DNA of 38,875 nucleotides from an uncultured Clostridia bacterium (lineage in GTDB: Bacteria; Bacillota; Clostridia; Christensenellales; Borkfalkiaceae), in contig CALVRO010000014.1 in NCBI GenBank assembly GCA_944358655.1, positions 1 through 38,875 on the forward strand, read 5' to 3'. A program made the position numbers and the translations under genes. How positions within the stretch are numbered: the first letter of the stretch is position 1; the number at the start of each line of letters is the position of its first letter. The notes below the pieces were generated by a model. The model was not told where the DNA came from and did not search any database. It was given only the letters and a program-made list of their open reading frames with translations. Below, in pieces: positions 9,260-18,365 of the stretch.

Positions 9260-11811
9260 AAGCAATCAATCTTAAAACAGAATATTTGGTTAATCCCATT
9301 GGTATCGACATTAAAAATCCCCGCCTTATGTGGAACTGCGAGGGCGGAAAGAAGCAGACTGCCTATCGCATAGTCGCCGTTTTGGACGGCAAGACGGTGT
9401 GGGACAGCGGAAAGGTTTTATCTTCTTCCATGCGCGCCGAATATCCCAAAGCGCCCCTCTCCCGCCAAAGGGTGGAGTGGACGGTCACTTTATGGGACGA
9501 AAACGATAAGGAAGGAGAGAGCGCAACGGCGTTCTTCGAGTACGGTCTTTTAAGTCCCGCCGATTGGAAGGCGAAGTGGATTTCGGGCAACTACCGCGTA
9601 AATAAAAAGCTGCGTTACCCCGTCGATTGCTTTAAAAAAGACTTCACAGCAATCGGAGTGCGTAAGGCAAGATTATATGTCACTGCCTGCGGATTATACG
9701 AAGTGAAAATCAACGGCAAAAAGGCGGGCGAGCAGATATTCGCCCCCGGTTCCACCGATTACCGCAGGCGCATCCAGTATCAGACGTACGATGTGACGGA
9801 GCTTGTAAAGGGCGGCGCGAACGTGATGACGGCGGAACTTGCCGACGGCTGGTACCGCGGCAGCAACGGTGCCAAGGGCAGAACAAACACCTACGGCACG
9901 CAGACAAAACTTCTGGCACAGCTCGAACTCACCGATTCCGACGGCAATATTTCGCGCATATGCACGGACGAAAGCTGGGCGTGGTCGAGCGACGGCCCCA
10001 TACGCTTTGCCGATTTAAAGGACGGCGAAGTTGTGGACGCGCGCATGGCTCCCACCTATTCGGGGAAGGCAAAAGCGGCGGAGTGCGGCGTGCCCCTTAC
10101 GGCCTCCGACAATATAATCGTAAAGGAGATGGAGAGGTTTTCGCCCGTCGAGGTCATAACTACGCCGTCGGGCAAAAAAGTCTTAAAATTCCCGCAGAAC
10201 CTTTCGGGATATGTTTCGTTCAGGCTCAACGCCCGTGCGGGGCAAAGGATCCATATCACCCTCGGGGAGATGCTCGGCGACGACGGCGAACTCACGCTGA
10301 AAAACATTCAGTGCATACACAAGGGCAAGCGCACGCCCTTACAGGAGATAGACTATACCTGTAAAGAGGGCTTAAACGAATACGCTCCCAAATATTTCTA
10401 CGGCGGCTTCCAATATGCGCAGGTGGATACGGACATACCCTTTAATAAGGACGATTTTACGGCGGTCGCCGTGTACAGCGCCTTTGAAGAGACGGCCGCG
10501 TTCGAGTGCTCGCACCCTCTCATAAACAAGTTTTTCGATATAACGCGCTGGTCGTTAAAGAGCAACTCTACCGATTTCCCCTCCGACTGTCCCACGCGCG
10601 AGCGCATGGGCTGGACGGGTGACAGCGAGGTGTTCTTCAACACTGCCTCGTATATGGTCGACTATGCGGCGTTTGCCCGCAAACATGTGCGCGACATCTT
10701 TGATAGACAGTGGAAGAGCGGAAGGCTGCCGCAGATCGCTCCGTTTGCCAATGAGGACTGGTTCATGTGGGTGATGAACGGTTCCGTCGGCTGGGCGTGC
10801 GCGGGCGTGTATATCCCGCTGTATATGTATCAAAAGTACGGTGATAAGCGTATTCTCGAAGAGAACTACGAAGGGATGCTCAAATACGCAAACTTCATGA
10901 TAAAGCGCGCCGGCAAGTGGGGAGGGCCTTACGCAAAACCCATGGGCATTTCGCGTAAAAATCGCAAATATGCGGTGAACGCGGGGCAGTCTTACGGCGA
11001 ATGGGCAGAGCCGCACGATGTAATGGCCTTTCAGTGGTACGACTTCGCCGCGCCCCACCCCGAAGAATCTACCGCCTATACATATTTCACGCTTAAAAGA
11101 GTGCTGGAAGTTGCCGAAATTTTAGGCAAAAAACGTGATGAGAGGCTTGCTCGTATCAAGGAATACAGCGAGGGCGCAAAGCGCGCCTATCAAGAGATGG
11201 TCACAAAGCCGAAGTTTACCTTAGATACCGATAGGCAGGCCAAGCTCGTGCGCCCGCTCTATATGGGGCTTTTAACAAAGGAGCAGGAAGAGTTCGCCAA
11301 AAAGCGCCTCATAAAGGCCTTGGATAACTACGGCTGGCGGCTGGGGACGGGCTTTTTGTCCACGCCGTTCATACTCAATGTGCTCGAAGAGCTCGATACG
11401 GAGTACGCCTATAAATTGCTTGAAAACGAGCAGATGCCCGGCTGGCTGTTTATGCCAAAAAACGGCGCGACCACCATATGGGAGAGTTGGGAAGGCAACA
11501 TGACGCCGGACAAGGGAATCGCATCCTTAAATCACTATTCCAAGGGCGCGGTTTGCGAATGGCTGTTCGGACAGATGTGCGGCATCAATGTCGCGGGGGA
11601 AAATAAGTTTGTCATTTCTCCCAAACCGGGCGGCAGTTTAACCTATGCAAAGGCGGAATATCAAAGCATATACGGCAAAGTTGCCTGCGGCTGGCAAAAG
11701 GGGGAAAAGGGCTGGGAATATACCGTAACCATTCCCTCTAACTGTACGGCGGAAGTCACTCTTCCCGACGGGCGGAATATGGTTTTGGATGCGGGCAGCT
11801 ACACATTCTGA
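9256..11811 (+). CDS. Alpha-L-rhamnosidase, GH78
   Basis: The 851-residue length and domain order fit family GH78: N-terminal beta-sandwich modules (ADWKAKWIS, ARLYVTACGLYEVKINGK), then an (alpha/alpha)6 barrel. Catalytic signatures are DCPTRERMGWTGD (444-456, general acid region with Glu449) and GATTIWESWEG (737-747, general base candidate Glu743). No signal peptide is seen, so it cleaves terminal alpha-L-rhamnose from imported oligosaccharides or glycosides in the cytoplasm. Its start overlaps the hydrolase stop (ATGA). The downstream rhaB-rhaA-rhaD genes consume the released rhamnose, a very consistent context. Confidence 0.95.
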   Translation: MKAINLKTEYLVNPIGIDIKNPRLMWNCEGGKKQTAYRIVAVLDGKTVWDSGKVLSSSMRAEYPKAPLSRQRVEWTVTLWDENDKEGESATAFFEYGLLSPADWKAKWISGNYRVNKKLRYPVDCFKKDFTAIGVRKARLYVTACGLYEVKINGKKAGEQIFAPGSTDYRRRIQYQTYDVTELVKGGANVMTAELADGWYRGSNGAKGRTNTYGTQTKLLAQLELTDSDGNISRICTDESWAWSSDGPIRFADLKDGEVVDARMAPTYSGKAKAAECGVPLTASDNIIVKEMERFSPVEVITTPSGKKVLKFPQNLSGYVSFRLNARAGQRIHITLGEMLGDDGELTLKNIQCIHKGKRTPLQEIDYTCKEGLNEYAPKYFYGGFQYAQVDTDIPFNKDDFTAVAVYSAFEETAAFECSHPLINKFFDITRWSLKSNSTDFPSDCPTRERMGWTGDSEVFFNTASYMVDYAAFARKHVRDIFDRQWKSGRLPQIAPFANEDWFMWVMNGSVGWACAGVYIPLYMYQKYGDKRILEENYEGMLKYANFMIKRAGKWGGPYAKPMGISRKNRKYAVNAGQSYGEWAEPHDVMAFQWYDFAAPHPEESTAYTYFTLKRVLEVAEILGKKRDERLARIKEYSEGAKRAYQEMVTKPKFTLDTDRQAKLVRPLYMGLLTKEQEEFAKKRLIKALDNYGWRLGTGFLSTPFILNVLEELDTEYAYKLLENEQMPGWLFMPKNGATTIWESWEGNMTPDKGIASLNHYSKGAVCEWLFGQMCGINVAGENKFVISPKPGGSLTYAKAEYQSIYGKVACGWQKGEKGWEYTVTIPSNCTAEVTLPDGRNMVLDAGSYTF

Positions 11812-11817
11812 AAGATA

Positions 11818-11832
11818 TCGGCCCGCGGCCGA
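11818..11832 (+). terminator. Short intercistronic hairpin
   Basis: A 6-bp stem (tcggcc with its complement) and a CGC loop, followed by AAAAATAT, lie between the rhamnosidase and the surface protein gene. It may act in mRNA processing rather than full termination. Confidence 0.35.
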
Positions 11833-11858
11833 AAAATATATAATAAAGGAGAAAAGTT

Positions 11859-14687
11859 ATGAAAAAAGGAACTAAGATATTTATTTATATCTTACCTCTG
11901 CTCGTCTTTGCGGCTATAGCTATCGGCGTCACCTGTGCGGTACTGTTCAGGGAGCCCGAAAAGCCTCAAAGCCAAGGCAGCATTTACCAGACTCAGTCTA
12001 TAGACAATGGCATGGCGGGGTATTCCTACATATCGTTTGACTATGTGGCCGAGCCCGAGCAGCCCGAGGAGGATGCTCGTTACGGCAACGTGTTCCATCT
12101 GTGGTGTTCGTACGTCGGCAGCAACGGCTATCAGGACTGGCTGTCGGGATATTGGCAACTTGCCGAGAACGCCGACGGCACCTTCGGCACCCTTATCCTG
12201 ACGGGATATTGGGAAGAGGGGGCAACCACTTATCTTGCCGGGGCCGAAAGCGGCACCGAAAAGATTTACGAGCCCGAAAACGGCAAATATAATATCGGCG
12301 TGGAGATAGGCGGACAGGGCGTTAAAACCATAGTTTTTGACCCCGTTGCCGATAAGGTGGGAGAGGGTGAAACTCCCGAACCCGAGCCCGAACCCGAGCC
12401 CACGCCCGACCCCGGCGAGGTCGCCATGACGCTTGTTGCAACTACCGCCGCAGGTCAGAGCGGCAAACTTGAATTCTATGGCGATATGACGTGGGTGCTG
12501 TCCATCAGCTACTACCAGGGCGGCGAATATACGCCTACGGCAAGCGGCACATATGCCTTGGACGAGGCCTACAACATGGTGCTTAGCGTAACAGAGGATA
12601 CGGCCGAAGTGCTTCCCGAAGATACTTATACTATGACCTGCGACTACGCCACTCAGACCTACAGCGGAACTATCGAGGTGAAAGGTATCCCCGTCATCGG
12701 TGACCTCACCTTGAACTTTGCGGCCGAGGGAACCGAGCCCGATCCCGACCCCACGCCCGACCCCGAGCCCACACCCGAACCCGGCGAGGCGCTGTATACT
12801 TCCAATGTGGCAAGTATCTTTTCGGGCACGGGCAGCGCATATCTCGCGCTCGAAGAGGGCGGCATATTCAATGTATATGTCACTTACGGTGGCGGTACAA
12901 GCTCGTGGGCGAACGGCACTTGGACTATGGTGGGCGATGTTCTCACCGTTACTCCTTCCGACGGAGAAGCCATAAACTGTCCCCTCGCCGACAAGGCTTA
13001 TACCATTACTTATAACCTCGTGGGCACGCCCGTTGAGTTCGTAATCGATATGGACGAGGACAGCATAACTTATACCATAAATTATATGCTCAACGACGGC
13101 ACCGGCACCGTGTACAGCACCGCCGAAGTCAAGGGCAATCCGCAGGAAGCCTTTATAACGGCAGCACCCGCAGCCCCCGAGCGCACGGGCTGGCACTTTG
13201 CCGGCTGGCATACCAAGGCCGAGATTGCCGCCGCCGACATCGTCAACGGCGTATCAAAGTATATGTGGTTCTTCGGGCAGAAGCTGAGCACCACAGGCAT
13301 TGCCAAGTACAACGCAATGACCGAGGAGGAGAAGGAAGCACACGCCATTTCCGATGGTTGCATGCTGATAAGTTCGGCGGCCGAAAACGACACTCTCACG
13401 CTCTACGCACGCTGGGTGCAGGAGAAGGAGATATCCACCGCAGAACAGTTCAAAGCCATAGCGAACGACCTCTACGGCGCATATAAGCTGACGGCCGACA
13501 TAACCCTTACGGGCGAATGGGAGCCCATAGGCGCGTATTTTTCCAACTACGAATACTACAATACCGAGTGGTGGACTTATTCCTTCCGCGGAACACTCAA
13601 CGGTAACGACCATACCATAAGCGGCCTTAAAATAACCTCGGCCGAACTTGACAAGAACTATTCGGGCGAGGGCTCGGTGTGGTTTGACGACGGCGTGACC
13701 TGCGACGGCACTGCCGCAATGTTCTCCGCTTTGGCGGGGGCTAATATTTCCGGCCTCACTATTAAAGACGCCGTGATAGACGTTACTTACAGCGGCGACT
13801 ATCTGTATGTGGGCTCGCTTGCGGCTTTCGACATGATGTCCACCCTCACAAACGTAAAGGTGACAAACTGCGATATGACCGCAACCTTCGATGAAAGAGA
13901 CCTCACTTACCGCACTAACCTGTTTACGGTGGTTGCCGGTCTTGAAGCGGGCGGCTGGACCAACGTGGTCACGAACTGCGAAGTTTCGGGCAGTATAACG
14001 CTCAATGCCACAAACAGGATTGCTCACGGCGGCGAAATTTATCTTGGCGGCATGCTCGGCGAAAACTACTCCACAATGACGGGTTGCAAAACCGACGTGG
14101 CCCTTACTTTAAACTACGAGGACAAGGGCACTGCCGCCGAAGATAGCTGCATAACCGTCAATGTGGGCGGGCTGAGTGGCTCGGGTACGGCAATTTCCGG
14201 TTGTACGGTCAATGCCGATATAACTGTTATAGCCGTTAAAGAAAACGGCGAATCGTCCGTCAATGTGGGCGGCATAGTCGGCTCGCAGCGCTACATGGTA
14301 ACCGAAAACAACACCGTGACTGCCGGAATAGTTACAACGGGTACTTCCCTCGACAAAGAAGTTGGCGTGCTCAATGCGGGAGGTGTAGGCGGCAGAATAG
14401 ACGTTTATTATACCCTTCAGATACTTGCCTACACTCCGATAGTCGAGGCGGGAGCAAGAAACAATACGCAAAACGTTACGGTCAACGGCGCTATTGCGGA
14501 CGCAATCATAGCCGACGCTGTTTCTGTAATTCCCGGCTGTTGGTACATAGCCAAGGGCGACCAGCCCGACTACGGCGCAACTTCCAATATCGAAGAGGTC
14601 ATAGCGGCATACGGTTCCTATCTTCCTATTGACAGCTTGCAGGACGGTATCATTTTTATTGTAAATACGCCTCCTCAGGCAGAGTGA
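11859..14687 (+). CDS. Large membrane-anchored surface protein with Pro/Glu linkers, InlB-like and GLUG-like repeats
   Basis: This 942-residue protein has an N-terminal signal anchor (8-30); VTCA is a poor lipobox, so it is probably not a lipoprotein. Three small beta-rich modules (about 50-165, 188-290 and 308-400) are separated by Pro/Glu/Asp linkers (about 171-187 and 289-307). A Listeria-Bacteroides (InlB B-type) repeat follows, with GWHFAGWHT and TLTLYARWV. The C-terminal half has GLUG-like beta-helix repeats (STAEQFKAIANDLYGAYKL, FRGTLNGNDHTISGL, and others). No sortase motif is seen. A strong SD (aaaggag) precedes ATG 11859. Its place between GH78 and rhaB suggests surface capture of the rhamnoside or attachment to its polymer, which is inference. 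Confidence 0.8.
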   Translation: MKKGTKIFIYILPLLVFAAIAIGVTCAVLFREPEKPQSQGSIYQTQSIDNGMAGYSYISFDYVAEPEQPEEDARYGNVFHLWCSYVGSNGYQDWLSGYWQLAENADGTFGTLILTGYWEEGATTYLAGAESGTEKIYEPENGKYNIGVEIGGQGVKTIVFDPVADKVGEGETPEPEPEPEPTPDPGEVAMTLVATTAAGQSGKLEFYGDMTWVLSISYYQGGEYTPTASGTYALDEAYNMVLSVTEDTAEVLPEDTYTMTCDYATQTYSGTIEVKGIPVIGDLTLNFAAEGTEPDPDPTPDPEPTPEPGEALYTSNVASIFSGTGSAYLALEEGGIFNVYVTYGGGTSSWANGTWTMVGDVLTVTPSDGEAINCPLADKAYTITYNLVGTPVEFVIDMDEDSITYTINYMLNDGTGTVYSTAEVKGNPQEAFITAAPAAPERTGWHFAGWHTKAEIAAADIVNGVSKYMWFFGQKLSTTGIAKYNAMTEEEKEAHAISDGCMLISSAAENDTLTLYARWVQEKEISTAEQFKAIANDLYGAYKLTADITLTGEWEPIGAYFSNYEYYNTEWWTYSFRGTLNGNDHTISGLKITSAELDKNYSGEGSVWFDDGVTCDGTAAMFSALAGANISGLTIKDAVIDVTYSGDYLYVGSLAAFDMMSTLTNVKVTNCDMTATFDERDLTYRTNLFTVVAGLEAGGWTNVVTNCEVSGSITLNATNRIAHGGEIYLGGMLGENYSTMTGCKTDVALTLNYEDKGTAAEDSCITVNVGGLSGSGTAISGCTVNADITVIAVKENGESSVNVGGIVGSQRYMVTENNTVTAGIVTTGTSLDKEVGVLNAGGVGGRIDVYYTLQILAYTPIVEAGARNNTQNVTVNGAIADAIIADAVSVIPGCWYIAKGDQPDYGATSNIEEVIAAYGSYLPIDSLQDGIIFIVNTPPQAE

Positions 14688-14701
14688 AAAATGTATGACG
14701 T

Positions 14702-14725
14702 TGCCGCCGCAGTCGTGCGGCGGCA
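14702..14725 (+). promoter_or_regulatory. Hairpin just upstream of rhaB
   Basis: A perfect 10-bp stem (tgccgccgca with its complement) and GTCG loop end 15 bp before the rhaB start. It has no T-tract, so it probably stabilises mRNA or modulates rhaB expression. Confidence 0.45.
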
Positions 14726-14740
14726 GCGCAGAAAGTTGTT

Positions 14741-16036
14741 ATGAAAAAGTATTACCTTGCAATAGATATAGGCGCCTCTTCAGGGCGGCATATCGTCGGA
14801 TGGGAAGAGGGCGGCAAAATTATAACGGATGAGGTCTACCGCTTTAAAAACGGCGTGGAGGAGCGGGGCGGCAGCCTTGTTTGGAATACCGAGGCGCTGT
14901 TTTACAATGTTAAGGAGGGCATAAAACGCGCCCTTGCAAAGTATGCGCGCATCTCGTCGCTCGCCATAGACACATGGGGTGTAGACTATGTTTTAATGAA
15001 CGGTCAAAGCGCCCTTTTACCCTGCGCCGCCTACCGCGACGACCGAACGGCGGAAGTGATAGACGAAGTTCATTCCCGCATATCCTTTAATCAACTGTAT
15101 AAAAAGACGGGCATACAGTTCCAGCCCTTCAATACCATATATCAGCTGTACGAGGATAAAAAGAGGGGCAGACTGTCCGCTGTCACCGACTTTTTGATGG
15201 TGCCAGAATACTTCAATTATCTTTTGACGGGCGTAAAAAAGAAGGAGTACACCAACGCCACCACAACGGGACTTGTAAACGCCCGAACGGGCGATTGGGA
15301 CGGGGATATCATCGATTTACTCGGTTTCCAAAGAGAAATTTTCGGTAAATTGTATGCGCCCGGCAAAAGCGTGGGTATGCTTAAAGATGATATCGCCGCC
15401 GAGGTGGGCGGGCAGATAGAAGTGGTTTTATGCGCCTCGCACGACACGGCCAGCGCGGTGGAGGGCATACCCATGCGCGGCAATCAGCCGTACATCTCCT
15501 CGGGCACATGGTCGCTCCTCGGCATAAAGTCGCCCGTTGCTCACACCGACGAAAGCAGCCTTGCGGGCAACTGGTCGAACGAGGGCGGAGTGGGCTATGT
15601 GCGCTATCAGAAGAATATCATGGGCATGTGGGTGGTCAACCGCCTAAAAGAGGAATTGTGCCCGGATAAGGACTTTACGGAGATAGTAAAGGAGGCTCGT
15701 GAAAGTAGTTTTGAAGGCATAGCCGATATCAACGCTCCGCAGTTCCTTGCGCCCGAGCGCATGACCGAAGCTTTCGACGTCAGCTTAAAGAGCCCGCCAA
15801 AGACGTGCGGCGACTACTTCAAATGTGCCTTTTTAAGCCTTGCGGAAAGCTATGCGCATTCTTTAAAAGAGCTTGAATGCAACACTGGCATAAGGGCGGA
15901 GAAGCTGTACATTGTAGGCGGCGGCGCAAAGAACACATACCTTAACGAACTCACCGAAAAGGCATGCAAAGTAAAGATAGCTGCGCTGCCCATTGAGGCG
16001 ACGGCTATTGGCAATCTTAAAATACAGATGCGTTGA
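14741..16036 (+). CDS. rhaB: Rhamnulokinase, apparently C-terminally truncated
   Basis: This FGGY-type kinase phosphorylates L-rhamnulose at C1. Recognisable parts are the phosphate loop AIDIGASSGR, DTWGVDYVL, the long middle domain with SSGTWSLLG, and VGGGAKNTYLNELTE near the end. The protein is 431 residues, whereas RhaB proteins are usually about 470-490. It stops right after EATAIGNLKIQM, a position where homologs continue for roughly 35-60 residues. In another frame, a short open stretch (16027-16056) ends in TAA directly abutting the rhaA SD, as if the true gene end survived while sequence between was lost. It may be inactive, or a real short variant. It is 53 bp after the surface protein gene. 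Confidence 0.85.
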   Translation: MKKYYLAIDIGASSGRHIVGWEEGGKIITDEVYRFKNGVEERGGSLVWNTEALFYNVKEGIKRALAKYARISSLAIDTWGVDYVLMNGQSALLPCAAYRDDRTAEVIDEVHSRISFNQLYKKTGIQFQPFNTIYQLYEDKKRGRLSAVTDFLMVPEYFNYLLTGVKKKEYTNATTTGLVNARTGDWDGDIIDLLGFQREIFGKLYAPGKSVGMLKDDIAAEVGGQIEVVLCASHDTASAVEGIPMRGNQPYISSGTWSLLGIKSPVAHTDESSLAGNWSNEGGVGYVRYQKNIMGMWVVNRLKEELCPDKDFTEIVKEARESSFEGIADINAPQFLAPERMTEAFDVSLKSPPKTCGDYFKCAFLSLAESYAHSLKELECNTGIRAEKLYIVGGGAKNTYLNELTEKACKVKIAALPIEATAIGNLKIQMR

Positions 16037-16073
16037 AAACATTCATCGCGCAATAAGGAGAATAATTTTTATT

Positions 16074-17312
16074 ATGAACATGTACGAACTTGCAAAACGC
16101 GAATACGCCGAAATCGGCATAGATACCGAGGCGGCGATAGAGTGTTTAAAGGATATCCCCGTGTCAATCCACTGCTGGCAGGGCGACGACGTGATTGGTC
16201 TGGACGGCGGCGGCTCTCTTTCGGGCGGCATACAGACAACGGGCAACTACCCCGGCCGCGCGAGGAATTTTGAGGAGTTGAAAGTCGACATTAAAAAGGC
16301 GTTTTCCTTAATGCCCGGCAAAAAGCGGCTCAACCTGCACGCAAGCTACGCAATTTTGAACGGCGAACAGGTTGACCGCAACGCCTACCACCCCAAGCAC
16401 TTTGCCCCGTGGGTGGACTTTGCCAAGGAGCTGGGGCTGGACGGCATAGACTTCAACCCCACAATGTTTTCGCATAAAAACGTAAAGGACGGGCTGACTT
16501 TATCTTCGCCCGACGAGAATATAAGAAAATTCTGGGTGGAGCACTGCATAGCCTGCCTTAAAATTGCGGAGTGCTTTGCGGACGAGTTCAATAAGCCCTG
16601 CCTTGTAAATATCTGGATACCCGACGGCTTCAAGGACGTCCCCGCCGACAGGCTTACGCCCCGCCTTCGTTTAAAGGACAGCCTTGACAAGATACTCTCC
16701 TGCGGGTATAATAGAGAAAAAGTGATAGTCGCGGTCGAAAGCAAGGTGTTCGGCATAGGCGTGGAGAGCTACACGGTCGGTTCAAACGAATTCTATCAGA
16801 ACTACGCGGCAAAGAATAACATATGCTGTCTTTTGGATAACGGCCACTATCACCCGCTGGAATACGTTTCGGATAAGATCCCCGCATTGCTTGCGTTCTA
16901 TGATAAGCTCGCGCTGCATGTAACGAGGGGAGTTCGGTGGGACAGCGACCACGTGGTGCTGTTCGAGGACGAGTTAAAGGAAATCGCAAAGGAAATCGTG
17001 CGCAACAACGCCATAGATAAAGTTATGATAGGCCTCGACTATTTCGACGCGTCCATAAACAGGCTCTCCGCATGGGTGACGGGGCAGAGGGCGATGCAGA
17101 AGGCGCTGTTATACGCGCTTCTCATTCCCCACGAAAAACTGCGTTCGTTGCAGGATAGTGCGGCATTTACCGAGCTCATGGTCGCGCAGGAGGAGGTCAA
17201 GGACATGCCTTTCGGCGCGGTGTGGAAGGAGTACCTCTCCCGCGAGGGCTTGAAGGAAGATTACCTTACCGAGATAAAGAAATACGAAAGCGAGGTTTTA
17301 AATAAGAGATGA
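16074..17312 (+). CDS. rhaA: L-rhamnose isomerase
   Basis: A 412-residue enzyme (E. coli RhaA is 419) that isomerises L-rhamnose to L-rhamnulose in the cytoplasm using divalent metals. Diagnostic segments are SIHCWQGDDV, GGIQTTGNYPGRA, KRLNLHASYA, VAVESKVFGIG, LLDNGHYHP and RGVRWDSDHVV, which hold the acidic and His metal ligands. ATG 16074 is chosen because AAGGAG lies 13 nt upstream; ATG 16080 is a possible alternative. The longer open frame reaching back into rhaB has no ribosome site. The stop overlaps the rhaD start (ATGA). Confidence 0.95.
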   Translation: MNMYELAKREYAEIGIDTEAAIECLKDIPVSIHCWQGDDVIGLDGGGSLSGGIQTTGNYPGRARNFEELKVDIKKAFSLMPGKKRLNLHASYAILNGEQVDRNAYHPKHFAPWVDFAKELGLDGIDFNPTMFSHKNVKDGLTLSSPDENIRKFWVEHCIACLKIAECFADEFNKPCLVNIWIPDGFKDVPADRLTPRLRLKDSLDKILSCGYNREKVIVAVESKVFGIGVESYTVGSNEFYQNYAAKNNICCLLDNGHYHPLEYVSDKIPALLAFYDKLALHVTRGVRWDSDHVVLFEDELKEIAKEIVRNNAIDKVMIGLDYFDASINRLSAWVTGQRAMQKALLYALLIPHEKLRSLQDSAAFTELMVAQEEVKDMPFGAVWKEYLSREGLKEDYLTEIKKYESEVLNKR

Positions 17313-18145
17313 AAAATATATTGACTGCGCCCTTTTTAAAGGAAATGTGCAAAACGGCGTCCAATATGTACCGTCTCGGCTGGGACGAACGCAACGGCGG
17401 CAATATAAGCTATCTTTTAAAGGAAGAAGAAGTTGCCGAATACCTCGATTTAAATAAAGTAATACGCACCATACCCCTTATGGGCGTGAATGAAGTCGAC
17501 TTCGACGCAAGCCCGCTCGAAGGTAAAATCTTTATCGTTACGGGCACGGGCAAGTACTTCAAAAATGTCGAGGACGATCCCGAAACAAATTTAGGCATTG
17601 TCCGCATAGGCAAAAAAGGAAAGGAAGTCGAGCTCTTGTGGGGCTTTGCGGACGGAGGCAGGCCTACATCCGAATTCCCCGCTCATATGATGAGCCATAT
17701 CGCCCGCCTTTCGGTAGACCCCGAAAACCGCGTCGTTATGCACTCTCATCCTACCAACACGCTGGCGATGAACTTCGTGCACGAGCTCGACGAAAAGAAG
17801 TTCACGCACACCCTTTGGGAGATGTGCACGGAGTGCATAGTCGTATTCCCCGACGGCGTGGGCGTGCTCCCATGGATGCTGTGCGGCACAACCGAAATAG
17901 GTGTAGCTACGGCAGAAAAGATGAAGGAATTCCGCCTGGTTGTGTGGGCGATGCACGGCATATACGGCGCGGGCAAAACGCTTGACGAAACTTTCGGCTT
18001 AATAGAGACGGTCGAAAAGGCGGCGCAAATCTACATGCTCACCGCGCACCTGCCGCGCATAAATACCATTAAGGATGAGGATATGTTAAAACTTCTGGAA
18101 CTCTTCAAGGTGACAAATTACAGAAAAGATTTTCTTAACGTTTAA
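17309..18145 (+). CDS. rhaD: Rhamnulose-1-phosphate aldolase
   Basis: A 278-residue class II aldolase that splits L-rhamnulose-1-phosphate into dihydroxyacetone phosphate and L-lactaldehyde. It shows RNGGNISYL near the N-terminus, the phosphate-binding region GRPTSEFPAHMM, and VVMHSHPTNTLAM, whose two His residues bind zinc; a third ligand is probably His in VWAMHGIYGAG. Length equals the family norm. Its start overlaps the rhaA stop, so the two are translationally coupled. A 220-bp hairpin-rich gap separates it from the reductase gene that handles its lactaldehyde product. Confidence 0.95.
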   Translation: MKNILTAPFLKEMCKTASNMYRLGWDERNGGNISYLLKEEEVAEYLDLNKVIRTIPLMGVNEVDFDASPLEGKIFIVTGTGKYFKNVEDDPETNLGIVRIGKKGKEVELLWGFADGGRPTSEFPAHMMSHIARLSVDPENRVVMHSHPTNTLAMNFVHELDEKKFTHTLWEMCTECIVVFPDGVGVLPWMLCGTTEIGVATAEKMKEFRLVVWAMHGIYGAGKTLDETFGLIETVEKAAQIYMLTAHLPRINTIKDEDMLKLLELFKVTNYRKDFLNV

Positions 18146-18146
18146 C

Positions 18147-18310
18147 GCAAGTTTTGGCTGGCGACGCCTGCAACTTGCCGTTATTTTGGCGGCGCTGCCG
18201 CCCTTGCCGCGACCTTAAGTAGCACTCGTATAATATAGTCGCGGCAATTCCCACCGCGGAGGCGCAGGTATGCGCAAATTGGGTTGCGCTGCGCAAAAAC
18301 GTGGTTTTGC
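18147..18310. repeat. Cluster of four perfect hairpins between rhaD and the reductase gene
   Basis: Perfect inverted repeats occur at 18147-18153/18172-18178 (gcaagtt), 18188-18193/18197-18202 (ggcggc), 18204-18213/18238-18247 (ttgccgcgac, 24-nt loop containing TATAAT at 18229-18234) and 18293-18298/18305-18310 (gcaaaa). The last has a near copy at 21561-21579 in the larger hairpin region. Confidence 0.7.
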
Positions 18311-18365
18311 TTGCGCCGTCAATTATTTAAAATAACTTGGTATTTTATTAAAAGGAGATAATTTT

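Noticed and set aside
11859-11960. Lipoprotein signal in the 942-residue surface protein
   Set aside because: VTCA does not fit the lipobox well; a signal anchor is the better reading.
11892-13211. Long - strand frame (439 codons) opposite the surface protein
   Set aside because: Composition shadow of the Pro/Glu-rich coding strand, low complexity, no motif.
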